Shown piece by piece: positions 1 through 8,409 of a stretch of DNA of 64,000 bases. The notes below the pieces were generated by a model. The model was not told the origin of the DNA. It saw only the letters and a list, made by a program, of their open reading frames with translations, and made no database searches. The first letter of the stretch is position 1. Every line of letters begins with the position of its first letter. The translations under genes were made by a program, and so were the position numbers. The DNA is from Bacillota bacterium (lineage in GTDB: Bacteria > Bacillota > Clostridia > Acetivibrionales > DSM-1351): assembly GCA_023393115.1 (NCBI GenBank), contig JAEWMS010000040.1, positions 39,894-103,893 on the forward strand. The letters run 5' to 3'.

Positions 1-3
1 CAT
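1..3 (-). CDS. Start codon of a gene leaving the window on the left
   Basis: The first three bases read ATG on the minus strand. A strong Shine-Dalgarno GGAGGAG lies at 9-15 with a 5-nt spacer. This is the usual clostridial arrangement, so a leftward gene very probably begins here. None of its protein beyond Met is visible, so no function can be given. About 180 bp separate it from the next leftward gene, and that gap is AT-rich with no clear terminator. Confidence 0.6.
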
Positions 4-183
4 ACTAACTCCTCCAATCTTTGTTTTTATTTTTCCTATGCTTAAATATTAGACTAAAATTATGTACTTTTTACGAAGAAAAAGTTAATATTTTGTGATA
101 AATTTGCGAACAACTTGTGAACAAAAAGATGAAACAGATATTATACACTGCTTCGTTATAAATCAATAAGGGCAGGTATTATT

Positions 184-438
184 TCACCTGCCCTCTATCT
201 CTTTCTTCAATTCATTGCTTTTTGGACAATATTTTTCATTAACAAAAGTAAAATCACAAGGTATTTCTTCACTGAAAATTTCAAATAATGACTTGCTGGC
301 ATTTTCGTCAACATCTACAAGGACGTGCTCATCCAATACTGCGATAACCTTGCCGTAACCAATAAACTTATCATCCCGTGTTATGGCTATCTTGTCATCC
401 TGTAGAATAAATTCCTTCCTTTCACACTGAATTATCAT
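184..438 (-). CDS. Small acidic protein of unknown function (84 aa)
   Basis: I do not recognise a family. The start ATG has an AGGTGA Shine-Dalgarno a few bases upstream. The protein has no signal peptide or membrane segment. Its middle is a run of short beta-strand-like segments (ITRDDKFIGYGKVIAVLDEHVLVDVDE) suggesting a small beta-barrel or SH3-like fold. There is one Cys near each end (residues 5, 61 and 72) and a charged C-terminus. It is probably cytoplasmic. It may be co-transcribed with the gene leaving the left edge, because both run leftwards. Confidence 0.55.
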   Translation of the reverse strand: MIIQCERKEFILQDDKIAITRDDKFIGYGKVIAVLDEHVLVDVDENASKSLFEIFSEEIPCDFTFVNEKYCPKSNELKKEIEGR

Positions 439-471
439 ATTTTCACCTGGCGATTAATTACTCACTTTCAT

Positions 472-612
472 ATGGATATGAATGTCGCGAAGAGGAAAGA
501 GATAGCTGTAAAGAACGAAAGTGGCATTATTATTTATACCCCTCGGGAGGCTGGTTTATACCGGATATATAGGAAGTACTCAAGTAAATGGATATTACTG
601 CCGAAAGTTTAA
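472..612 (+). CDS. Possible small ORF (46 aa), divergent from the 84-aa gene
   Basis: An uninterrupted frame of 46 codons starts with ATG at 472 and ends with TAA at 610. The product is basic and ends in an aromatic, beta-rich stretch (YTPREAGLYRIYRKYSSKW). I see no convincing Shine-Dalgarno upstream. It may be a real micro-protein, a decayed gene end, or chance. Confidence 0.2.
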   Translation: MDMNVAKRKEIAVKNESGIIIYTPREAGLYRIYRKYSSKWILLPKV

Positions 613-666
613 TTACAGAACATTTATATTGTTGTTAGTATTGGGAATAAAGTAAGGAGGTTAGTT

Positions 667-1329
667 ATGATAAATGGAGTTAATACCAATCATGGAGTAG
701 CACGAAGCTATAACAACTCAAAGAAGACAAATAGTCCCGGTTCAACTCAAACAGCTTTAGCAAATGAAGAAGCTGCTGTACTGGAATTAGGAAACTCAGT
801 TAAGAGTACGCCGATAACCTATGAAAAACCATCAGGAGCAAATGCTTTTGCAGGAAAGACACCGACAACTGAAACACAAAAGAAGACAAGTGATATAGAG
901 GATACAAAATCAAAAGAAATTAATGCAGAAGAAATTAACCGACTTTGGGAAGAGGCAAATAGGGCAACTCAGCATCTTAGAGATTTGGTGGCTGAACTTT
1001 TAAGAAGTCAGGGAAAAACCTTTGAGGATGTATTGTCCGGTAAGGAAGAATTAGTTGTAGATGAAAAAACCAGGGCTGCCGCCGCAGAAGCAATTTCAGA
1101 AAATGGAGAATGTGGTGTTCAGGCAGTCAGTGACAGGATAGTTGCTTTCGCAAAGGCCATATCAAATGATAATCCTGAAATGTACGACAAACTTATGAGT
1201 GCTATCGATGAGGGATTTGCACAGGCCGAAAAGGCATTTGGCGGACAGCTTCCTGAAATATGTCAAAAGACTCGTGAAGAAATCGGCAGAAAGATGGAAG
1301 AGTGGAAGAATGGAAGCGTGGAAGAATAA
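667..1329 (+). CDS. Hypothetical soluble protein with disordered N-terminus (220 aa)
   Basis: The start is well set by AAGGAGG at 654-660. Residues 1-85 are Ser/Thr/Asn-rich and look disordered. From about residue 88 the protein is helical and acidic. The C-terminal part has the pattern AFAKAIS-ND-P-YDKLMSAIDEGFAQAEKAFGG-LPEICQKT. I associate this pattern with a group of clostridial and Paenibacillus hypothetical proteins of unknown role, but I cannot name the family with certainty. There is no signal peptide or transmembrane segment. It is monocistronic: a strong palindromic terminator follows at 1406-1441. Confidence 0.65.
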   Translation: MINGVNTNHGVARSYNNSKKTNSPGSTQTALANEEAAVLELGNSVKSTPITYEKPSGANAFAGKTPTTETQKKTSDIEDTKSKEINAEEINRLWEEANRATQHLRDLVAELLRSQGKTFEDVLSGKEELVVDEKTRAAAAEAISENGECGVQAVSDRIVAFAKAISNDNPEMYDKLMSAIDEGFAQAEKAFGGQLPEICQKTREEIGRKMEEWKNGSVEE

Positions 1330-1405
1330 TTGTTAAATTTTTTGCACAGCTTAATACTACCTATCAATTATAGATATTGTTGATATATAATTAAATATTA
1401 GAAAT

Positions 1406-1441
1406 ACTAAAAAATACAATCCTAGGATTGTATTTTTTAGT
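1406..1441. terminator. Perfect 36-bp palindrome, bidirectional terminator
   Basis: Every base from 1406 to 1441 pairs around the CCTAGG centre at 1421-1426. The arms end in A6 and T6 runs, so the RNA has a U-tract on either strand. It would end transcription of the 220-aa gene and insulate the ABC operon, whose Shine-Dalgarno starts about 50 bp further on. Confidence 0.75.
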
Positions 1442-1503
1442 TGATGACTTTATTGCAAAAGACTGCTGGAGACTTAAGACGATTATATGATTTGGAGGTT
1501 TGT

Positions 1504-2205
1504 ATGGGGTTTGTTGAATTCAAAAATGTGTATAAGATATATAGAATGGGTGAAGTAACTATTAACGCCGCTAACGGTATAAATTTTGAAATAAATAAGG
1601 GGGAATTTGTTGTTATTGTGGGGCCCAGTGGTGCGGGAAAAACTACAGTCCTTAATATATTGGGAGGTATGGATACCTGTGATGAGGGAGAGATAGTTGT
1701 TGACGGCCAAAAAACAAATGAATTTAAACCCAAACAGCTTATAACCTACAGAAGGTATGATATTGGATTTGTATTCCAGTTTTACAATTTGATTCAGAAC
1801 CTTACTGCAAAGGAAAATGTAGAGCTTGCATCACAGATATGCAAGGATCCTCTCGAGGCTGAAAAAATACTTGTTGAGGTTGGCCTTGGTGAAAGGCTGG
1901 ACAACTTTCCTGCTCAGCTTTCAGGAGGTGAACAGCAGCGTGTTGCCATAGCAAGAGCACTTGCAAAAAGGCCAAAATTATTGTTGTGTGATGAACCTAC
2001 AGGCGCACTTGACTACTCCACAGGTAAAAGTATTCTTAAACTGTTACAGGATACCTGCAGGCTAAACGGGATGACGGTAATTGTTATTACTCATAACATG
2101 GCAATAGCCCCGATGGCAGACAGAGTAATTAGAATAAAGAACAGCAAGGTAGAGAGTATGGTAACCAATGACAACCCAACGGGTGTGGAACATATTGAAT
2201 GGTAA
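1504..2205 (+). CDS. ABC transporter ATP-binding protein (LolD/MacB type)
   Basis: This is the ATPase of an MacB/FtsX-type exporter. It energises the large permease encoded next, from the cytoplasmic face of the membrane. ATG at 1504 is chosen over an upstream in-frame ATG because TTGGAGG lies just before it. The 233-aa length fits the family. Visible motifs: Walker A GPSGAGKT (about 40-47), Q-loop FQFYNL (about 91-96), signature LSGGEQQ (about 139-145), Walker B LLLCDEPTGALD (about 159-170, catalytic Glu at about 164) and the switch His in ITHN. The permease begins 37 bp downstream with its own Shine-Dalgarno, so the two form an operon. The substrate is not evident from sequence. Confidence 0.95.
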   Translation: MGFVEFKNVYKIYRMGEVTINAANGINFEINKGEFVVIVGPSGAGKTTVLNILGGMDTCDEGEIVVDGQKTNEFKPKQLITYRRYDIGFVFQFYNLIQNLTAKENVELASQICKDPLEAEKILVEVGLGERLDNFPAQLSGGEQQRVAIARALAKRPKLLLCDEPTGALDYSTGKSILKLLQDTCRLNGMTVIVITHNMAIAPMADRVIRIKNSKVESMVTNDNPTGVEHIEW

Positions 2206-2242
2206 AACACCATGATAAGATGGAATGTTGAAGGAGAGTTGT

Positions 2243-5200
2243 ATGAAAAACGCTCATTTAAAAGATATATTGAGAGAACTATGGCGGACTAGAAGCCGCT
2301 TTATTGCTATTTTCGCCATTGTCGCACTGGGCACCGGTTTTTTTGCTGGGGTCAAGGCTACCTGCCCGGATATGCAGCTGACCGCTGATAAATACTTCAT
2401 TGATTACGGGCTGATGGATCTGAGGCTGGTATCTACATACGGCTTTAATAAGGATGATATAGCAGCAGTTGAAAAGGGTGGGGACATTAAAGGGTTAATG
2501 CTTTCCTATACAATTGATGCAATTGTGAAAACGGAATATGAGGACAAGGTTGCAAAGATACATTCCATTCCCCTAGAAAAGACTACCGGAGATCAGAATG
2601 GTTATCTTAACAGATATAAAGTGATTGAAGGAAGATTACCCGAAAAGCCGGGAGAATGTGCCATAGAAAAAGGCAGTACGTCCGGAAGTAATATAGCAAT
2701 CGGTAAAGATATATCTTTAGCTTCCGGCAAGGAGGATACCGACATATCCAGGTATTTGAAAAGGGACAGATACAAGGTTGTGGGTTACATTGAAACCCCG
2801 TATTATCTCACATTTGAGAAGGGAACCTCAAGCCTTGGAAACGGTACGGTAGCAATGTATGCTGTCATACCGGAAGAGGACTTCAATATGGAGGTATACA
2901 CCGATATAAACCTTACATTAAAGGCTACTGAGAATTTATCTGCTTTCAGCAAGGACTATGAGGATTATATAGAAGCCCATAAGGAGAAACTGGAAAGGGT
3001 TGCTGAAAGTCGTGAAACGCAGCGCTACCAAGAAGTGTACAATGAAGCCAAACAAAAGCTTGATGATAATAAGAAAGAGCTTGCCGAAGGTGAAGCCAAG
3101 CAAAAACAAAAGCTATCGGAAGTTCTTGAAACGCTGAATAAGCATCAGTCAGAACTAAATGCCGGGAAACAGCAACTTGAAATGCAAAAAAGGTTGGCTG
3201 CTGAAAAAATAAAATATGCGGAAGCCGAGTTTAGTAAAAAGGAAACTGAACTTGAGAACGGGTTAAAACAGTATTCCGAACAGCTGAAAGCATTTGAGCA
3301 AAATAAGGCCTTTCTCCCTGCAGATCAGGCAGCCGCCACGGAAGAAGTACTAAAGCAAACAAAGCTTAAGCTTGACCAAGGGGTAAAAGCACTTTCCGAA
3401 CAAAAGCTTCTTTCCGAGAAACAAAGTGCTAGTGGTGCTGATAAACTAAAAAAAGCAGTCGAAGATTTGAAGGCTGCCGAAAAAGAGCTCGAGGAAGGCT
3501 GGTCAGAATACAGAAAGCAAAAAGAGAATTCCGACCGGGAACTTGCCGATGCAAGAAAAAAACTTGCCGAGGCTGAGGAAAAGCTCAACGATATAAAAAA
3601 ACCTCAATGGTATATAATGGATAGAAACAACAATCCGGGTTATTCATCATATTTTGAGGATACACAAAGGGTTGATGCTATAGCCAGGATATTTCCTGTA
3701 TTTTTCTTTGTAGTAGCCGCCTTTGTCTGCCTTACTACCATGACCAGGATGGTAGAGGACCAAAGGACCCAGATTGGGACCCTCAAGGCGTTAGGATATG
3801 GAAATTTTGCCATTGCGTCAAAATATCTTGTTTATGCAGCCATTGCCAGTATAACGGGAAGTATAGTCGGGCTTACCGTTGGGTTAAAACTGTTTCCGTT
3901 TGTTATAGGGAACGCATATGGTATACTTTACCGTCTGCCACCTACAATTACTCCGCTCAGGGGTGAGTATATGTTCTGGATAACATTAGGTGCTCTGGTT
4001 TGTACTTCATTAGCCGTATACTTTGCCTGCTACAAGGAATTGATGGAGCAACCCTCGTCATTAATGCGCCCGAAGGCACCAAAAATGGGGAAAAGGGTTC
4101 TTCTGGAAAGAGTTCCTTTTATCTGGAACAGACTTAAATTCTTCAGTAAAGTAACTGTAAGAAATCTATTCAGATACAAAAAAAGGCTATTTATGACCCT
4201 TCTGGGTGTAGCAGGCTGTACTGCCCTTATGCTGGCGGGTTTTGGAATCAGGGATGCAATTTCCAGCATAGTTCCCAAACAGTATGGTGAAGTTTTTAAA
4301 TTCAATACCATTGTAATTTTGGATGAAAATGCCAAGGAACAGGAAAGACAGGAAGTCTTCAATTCTCTGGAAGTCAATGACATCGTTGGAAAAATGCTAA
4401 ATGTTAGGCTTAAGAATTATGATGCCGGCTATGAGGGTAACTGGCAAAAAATTAATCTCATAGTACCAGGGGATAATGAGGGATTAAGTGATTTTATTTC
4501 GGTTCATGAAAGGATGGGTAAAGAACCGATAAAGCTTACAGATGAAGGTGTAGTAATAGGTGAAAAGTTGTCAAAGGTATTGAAGCTTGGAGTAGGGGAT
4601 TCGATTATCATAAAGAACGGTGACTTCAAAAATATTCAGGTCAAAGTGACCGGAATTAACGAAAATTATGCTTTGCATTATGTATATATGACAAAGACTC
4701 TATATGAAAAAGAATTTGGAGAGAAAGCTCAATTAAACAGCATTCTGGTTAAAATGAGAGAAGTGTCGGAACAGGCGGAGGATGAATTAGGCGCACAGCT
4801 TGCCACTAAAGAGGCAGTACTTCAGACAAACTTTACAAGAGCCAACCAGCAGAGTTTTACAGATATGGTTGGTAGTCTGAACAGTATTGTTTTTGTTATG
4901 ATTATTTCAGCAGGAGCGTTGGCCTTCGTTGTACTGTATAACCTTACAAATATTAATATAACCGAAAGAATCAGGGAGATAGCCAGTATTAAGGTGCTGG
5001 GATTTTATGACCTGGAGGTCTCTGAGTACGTATTCCGAGAAAACATAATTTTGACAATAATTAATGTCAGCTTGGGTTTGCTTGGAGGAATTGTGCTTAA
5101 TAGATTTGTTCTGGAAACTGCAGAAACCGATGTTGTCATGTTTGGCAGAGAAATACGATGGTACAGCTATATAATGGCTGCTGTGCTTACAGTTTTATTT

Positions 5201-5278
5201 GCAATACTTGTAAATGTAGTGATGCATTTCAAGTTGAAGAAAGTGAGTATGATAGAATCTCTTAAATCGGTGGAGTAG
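2243..5278 (+). CDS. FtsX-like ABC permease with long periplasmic-side coiled coil (1011 aa)
   Basis: This is the membrane partner of the preceding ATPase. ATG at 2243 is preferred because AAGGAG lies 6 bp upstream; the earlier in-frame ATG at 2225 has none. There is one N-terminal membrane segment (about 15-40), then an extracytoplasmic MacB-like region. A highly charged coiled coil rich in Lys, Glu and Gln covers about residues 250-465. Two FtsX modules follow: membrane segments at about 490-515, 535-565 and 585-610, then one at about 655-675 with the last set beyond 885. The double-FtsX layout fits putative ABC transport permeases of Firmicutes. Possible roles are export of a peptide, lipid or macrolide-like compound, or mechanical signalling to wall enzymes. 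The long coiled coil favours interaction with an extracellular partner. A strong terminator follows. Confidence 0.9.
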   Translation: MKNAHLKDILRELWRTRSRFIAIFAIVALGTGFFAGVKATCPDMQLTADKYFIDYGLMDLRLVSTYGFNKDDIAAVEKGGDIKGLMLSYTIDAIVKTEYEDKVAKIHSIPLEKTTGDQNGYLNRYKVIEGRLPEKPGECAIEKGSTSGSNIAIGKDISLASGKEDTDISRYLKRDRYKVVGYIETPYYLTFEKGTSSLGNGTVAMYAVIPEEDFNMEVYTDINLTLKATENLSAFSKDYEDYIEAHKEKLERVAESRETQRYQEVYNEAKQKLDDNKKELAEGEAKQKQKLSEVLETLNKHQSELNAGKQQLEMQKRLAAEKIKYAEAEFSKKETELENGLKQYSEQLKAFEQNKAFLPADQAAATEEVLKQTKLKLDQGVKALSEQKLLSEKQSASGADKLKKAVEDLKAAEKELEEGWSEYRKQKENSDRELADARKKLAEAEEKLNDIKKPQWYIMDRNNNPGYSSYFEDTQRVDAIARIFPVFFFVVAAFVCLTTMTRMVEDQRTQIGTLKALGYGNFAIASKYLVYAAIASITGSIVGLTVGLKLFPFVIGNAYGILYRLPPTITPLRGEYMFWITLGALVCTSLAVYFACYKELMEQPSSLMRPKAPKMGKRVLLERVPFIWNRLKFFSKVTVRNLFRYKKRLFMTLLGVAGCTALMLAGFGIRDAISSIVPKQYGEVFKFNTIVILDENAKEQERQEVFNSLEVNDIVGKMLNVRLKNYDAGYEGNWQKINLIVPGDNEGLSDFISVHERMGKEPIKLTDEGVVIGEKLSKVLKLGVGDSIIIKNGDFKNIQVKVTGINENYALHYVYMTKTLYEKEFGEKAQLNSILVKMREVSEQAEDELGAQLATKEAVLQTNFTRANQQSFTDMVGSLNSIVFVMIISAGALAFVVLYNLTNINITERIREIASIKVLGFYDLEVSEYVFRENIILTIINVSLGLLGGIVLNRFVLETAETDVVMFGREIRWYSYIMAAVLTVLFAILVNVVMHFKLKKVSMIESLKSVE

Positions 5279-5339
5279 CTAATAATAGTAAGGTCAAGCC
5301 GTTGGAGAATATGACTTTTATCAGAAGAAGTACACTCAA

Positions 5340-5380
5340 GTGAAAAAATCCGTGCCTGGGAAGAGCACGGATTTTTTCAC
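5340..5380. terminator. Strong hairpin terminator
   Basis: A perfect 16-bp stem (5340-5355 with 5365-5380) encloses a 9-nt loop. The arm ends are A6 and T6, so it can act in both directions. It lies 60 bp after the ABC permease and before the convergent glycosidase-like gene. A smaller ACACTC/GAGTGT hairpin follows directly. Confidence 0.85.
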
Positions 5381-5459
5381 ACTCAGGGAGTGTACACACA
5401 TATATTACATATACATTAATGGGAGATTGATACACCCACTAATAAACATGTTCAAGTAA

Positions 5460-7166
5460 TTATTCTATTACTAGAATCTTATAAGTTCCCGGTCTCAGGA
5501 ATATCCTGAAATAGGTTACGCCATTTCCAGGTATCATATCTATCTGGGCACCGGCCAGGTGCTTGTTGGTAGCAATCTGGCGAAGTACTGCATTTTCCTT
5601 ATGGACAACAATTGTAACTTCGGTGTTTGTATCTCTGAAGGATTCAACTACAAAGGTATTGTTGTCATACAGGAACAAACCTACCTGGGAAGGACCTTCA
5701 ATATGCACCGGCAGCTCCTTTGACGCAACTTCTCTGATGTTATTGAGAACTCCTTCAGGATAGCTGTATATGTGGCCCGGGTTGTCGGGAATTGTGAGTA
5801 CGTAAAGCTTTCCGTTACTGTATTTATTTTCAAGAAGAACAGGGTGATTGTTATTGCTGTCTATGGCAACAGCCCTTTGCCAAGTATCGTTGGTTTTATA
5901 GTCAATATGCGGGATCAATATTTCTGTTGCAGAGTCAAAATAGTCCTTAAAGGAGCAGCTTTCCATTGTGACAGCATATTTTCTCACAATTGCCTTCTTA
6001 TCAGTATAGTATATTTCTGCTATATCGGACAGTTCATTGTTAAGTGCTCTTAATAGACCTGAGGTGATAACAACATGATTTCCTGAGGCCAGACTTGCTT
6101 TTATTTTACTGACAAGGACAGGATCCTTTTTTGCACTTTCGGTTAGCAGCACAAGCTTGCTGTTCTCGGGGTATACAGGAGTCGGATCCAAAGGCAGCCC
6201 AAGCATTCCAAGATAGCCATGGAGGAAATCCTCACCATTTGATTTGAATGGAATGTAGCAGGGAATACCGATAGGCTCACCAAGAGTATCAACATATTTG
6301 TCAAGTTCACTGAAAACATGGCCTGCGATTGGAACACATATACTGTAGTCAGTTGCCAAAGCACTTGCACAAAATAGTGTAATCTCCTTTGCCTTGGCAA
6401 AAACGGTCATGTTCAATTGCTCAACGTATGCGTTTAAGGAACAGTCAAAGGTGTCAAACCAGCCGCCGAGGTTTTTACCCGGATTTATATTCTCAAAGTA
6501 TCTCATTATGAAATAGCCCAGATACCTTTGAAGAACTTGCTGAGTGTATTGTGAATCGCGGGTTTCAGTGCCTGTATAGAAGGAATCAAAAATACTAACC
6601 TGATCTCCCGGAGTGTAGCCGGTAAAATGGTAGTGGTTATACCAATTGGGATATTTAATTATCATATTAATACCGGGGTTGACTTTTTTTGCTGTTTCAA
6701 CTATTTTTTTTGATACCTCAGTCATCTGAGCCGTTCTGAAATCTGACCAGCTTTTATTGCCCTTTGTTTCAATACACAAATCACATTTACAATTTGTAAA
6801 ATAGAAATCATCAAGGATAAGCTCATCAAAAATACTTGCAGAATAGGCGACGATATCGCATAACTCCTTTACTTGCTCAGGATTACTGTAACAGAAGGAG
6901 CGGAAGTCCCAGATAACATCACATTTCTGAGTGGTGGTTATTGCTCCGGAAACCTTAATACCTTTACTCATAAAGAATTCTTTACATACCAGCATATCTT
7001 CCTTGGATAGATATGAACTTCCGCGATAGGTTTCAAGATATACCTTGTCAATATCAATATACTTTGAAAAAAAGCTATATAACTCCTCAAATAAATTGTC
7101 TCTCTTTACGATCTCAAGGTCATAGGCTGTACAAAAAATTGATGTGGTGAAATTTTTGTAGGACAT
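5460..7166 (-). CDS. Putative TIM-barrel glycoside-hydrolase-like protein (568 aa)
   Basis: The start is clear: AGGAGG with a 4-5 nt spacer before ATG. No signal peptide is visible, so it is likely cytoplasmic. Residues 1-300 look like a (beta/alpha)8 barrel of glycosidase type, with strand-end acids in ELILDDFYFTNC (about 125-137) and GGWFDTFDC (about 240). The middle, about residues 335-375, has a Rossmann/glutamine-amidotransferase-like look (KLVLLTES, HVVITSG) as seen in trimerisation domains of some beta-galactosidases. The C-terminus is beta-rich. A four-Cys patch (CKCDLC with a nearby Cys) is unusual. The AraC regulator upstream supports a role in sugar use. I cannot assign a GH family; the enzyme call is inference. 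Confidence 0.55.
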   Translation of the reverse strand: MSYKNFTTSIFCTAYDLEIVKRDNLFEELYSFFSKYIDIDKVYLETYRGSSYLSKEDMLVCKEFFMSKGIKVSGAITTTQKCDVIWDFRSFCYSNPEQVKELCDIVAYSASIFDELILDDFYFTNCKCDLCIETKGNKSWSDFRTAQMTEVSKKIVETAKKVNPGINMIIKYPNWYNHYHFTGYTPGDQVSIFDSFYTGTETRDSQYTQQVLQRYLGYFIMRYFENINPGKNLGGWFDTFDCSLNAYVEQLNMTVFAKAKEITLFCASALATDYSICVPIAGHVFSELDKYVDTLGEPIGIPCYIPFKSNGEDFLHGYLGMLGLPLDPTPVYPENSKLVLLTESAKKDPVLVSKIKASLASGNHVVITSGLLRALNNELSDIAEIYYTDKKAIVRKYAVTMESCSFKDYFDSATEILIPHIDYKTNDTWQRAVAIDSNNNHPVLLENKYSNGKLYVLTIPDNPGHIYSYPEGVLNNIREVASKELPVHIEGPSQVGLFLYDNNTFVVESFRDTNTEVTIVVHKENAVLRQIATNKHLAGAQIDMIPGNGVTYFRIFLRPGTYKILVIE

Positions 7167-7289
7167 AAAAACCTCCTAATACGCCGCATCACGGCCGAAT
7201 ATGATTTATACATGATTGCTTTAGAAAGATGTTTTATGTCTTAATTATATGAAATTTATAGAAATTTACTCGCCAATGTTTGCTAATTA

Positions 7290-8147
7290 CTACTCAGATA
7301 TTGCTTTTTTAAATTCGGATGGTGAACAGCCTCTTACCTGCTTAAACACCCTGTTAAAGGTTTTAATACTGTTAAAGCCTGATTTGAAAGCTATTTCTGT
7401 AATAGAATCAGATGAATTAATTAGCCTGTTTGCAGCTTTAGAAACCTTATAATTGTTCAGGTATGTCCAAAAGGTCATGCCAGTAGCTTCCTTAAAAAAT
7501 CTTGTAAAATGATACATACTGAAATTAACATGTTTTGAAACCTCCAGCAGACTGATTTCTTCATTCAGGTTTCTGTCAATATAATTTGTGATTTTTTCCA
7601 ACAGTTCTATCTTTGCCATTTGCTTATTCTTTTCAGCTGAGCAAAGTTTTTCATTGGGTATATACCTGATCATACCGGCAGCCAGGTTACAAAGCCTCGC
7701 AGCGATGAAAAATTCATACCCGGAATCCTTATGCTTTATTTCTTTACTAATATCCAGGATGTTGTGCTCAAAGTATTCATGAACAGAGAATGCATTGCTA
7801 TCTCTGGGAGCACTGCTGGTAATCAGAGGATTTAATAGTCGCCTGCTCGAAATATTGTTTGCTATCTCTTCAAACAGTGACAAATCAAATTGAATAATGA
7901 TTCTGTCGCATTTTTGGGGCTGCATCAAAAAATAATGTACCTCACCCATATTAATGATAAGAATATCTCTGTTATGTAAGGTATAAACGGAATTGTTCAA
8001 GCCAACCTTAAGTTCGTCTCCCAAAACGTAAATTATTTCCACCCTTTCATGCCAATGAGGTGGAAAGTCCTGAACATCAGTATTAAATACGTTTACTGGT
8101 AAATGACCCGTATATTTGTTTATACTTGTTTGATGGTGAGCCTCCAT
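7290..8147 (-). CDS. AraC-family transcriptional regulator (285 aa)
   Basis: The N-terminal half is a cupin-type sensor (FPPHWHERVEIIYVLG, about 30-45) likely to bind a sugar. The C-terminal half is the AraC double helix-turn-helix: ISLLEVSKHVNFSMYHFTRF and ITEIAFKSGFNSIKTFNRVF, then GCSPSEF. ATG at 8147 is chosen over an in-frame ATG at 8174 because AGGAGG lies 5 bp upstream. The GH-like gene begins about 120 bp downstream in the same direction and is its probable target. An IS110 element sits immediately upstream, inserted at this gene's Shine-Dalgarno. The AGGAGG itself survives because the core CT completes it, but any upstream promoter or leader has been displaced by the element. Expression may therefore now depend on the element's end. 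Confidence 0.9.
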   Translation of the reverse strand: MEAHHQTSINKYTGHLPVNVFNTDVQDFPPHWHERVEIIYVLGDELKVGLNNSVYTLHNRDILIINMGEVHYFLMQPQKCDRIIIQFDLSLFEEIANNISSRRLLNPLITSSAPRDSNAFSVHEYFEHNILDISKEIKHKDSGYEFFIAARLCNLAAGMIRYIPNEKLCSAEKNKQMAKIELLEKITNYIDRNLNEEISLLEVSKHVNFSMYHFTRFFKEATGMTFWTYLNNYKVSKAANRLINSSDSITEIAFKSGFNSIKTFNRVFKQVRGCSPSEFKKAISE

Positions 8148-8160
8148 ATTAACCTCCTTG

Positions 8161-8166
8161 TATAAT
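8161..8166 (+). promoter_or_regulatory. -10 half of the IS circle-junction promoter
   Basis: TATAAT lies 3 bases inside the left border. Its -35 partner TTGACT is at the other end of the element (9694-9699). When the excised ends join through CT, the spacer is exactly 17 bp. Junction promoters of this kind are established for IS110 elements. In the integrated copy the -10 has no good -35, so the element should be silent until excision. Confidence 0.75.
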
Positions 8167-8172
8167 GAAAAC

Positions 8173-8370
8173 ATAGTAAATACTAAGTTTTCATTTGGTT
8201 TTTTATTTACTATAATTTTTCTAGACGCTGTGGATTAGTATTACCTCCTACTGCAGCATTGCTGACTGGTTTACTTAGGCTCTAACCACAGCTCTATGTT
8301 TATTTGTTAATTAGTTAGATAACGCATGACGTTTTATATATAGCAAGGATACATTCAACATAGAGTTAGT
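8173..8370 (+). ncRNA. Predicted IS110 bridge RNA (about 195 nt)
   Basis: The predicted start is about 7 nt after the junction -10. Three structures are visible. A 5' stem pairs 8173-8181 with 8205-8213. A target loop is closed by GCTGTGG (8227-8233) and CCACAGC (8286-8292), continues with TTAG/CTAA after a one-base bulge, and has an apical hairpin at 8254-8264. A donor loop is closed by 8292-8300 with 8357-8365, with apical hairpin AACG/CGTT at 8321-8333. Target loop, 5' side: ACCTCCTACT at 8243-8252. Donor loop: TAGTTAG (8312-8318) repeats the right end of the element, and ATACA (8349-8353) is complementary to TGTAT at the left end. This is the guide arrangement described for IS621. Exact RNA ends are inferred. 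Confidence 0.75.
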
Positions 8371-8409
8371 GGAACATAGCGTACTTTTATATTTTAAGGA
8401 GTTTTTACT

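Noticed and set aside
480..612. A sigma-D (flagellar) promoter, TAAA with GCCGAAAG near 584-608
   Set aside because: The spacing is 11 bp instead of about 15, and no motility genes are nearby.
8271..8279. TTACTTAGG of the target loop as a same-sense match to the right flank TACTTA
   Set aside because: The 3' side of a bridge-RNA loop should be complementary to the right target, not identical. I treat the six-base identity as chance and rely on the weaker UUAGG pairing only as a hint.
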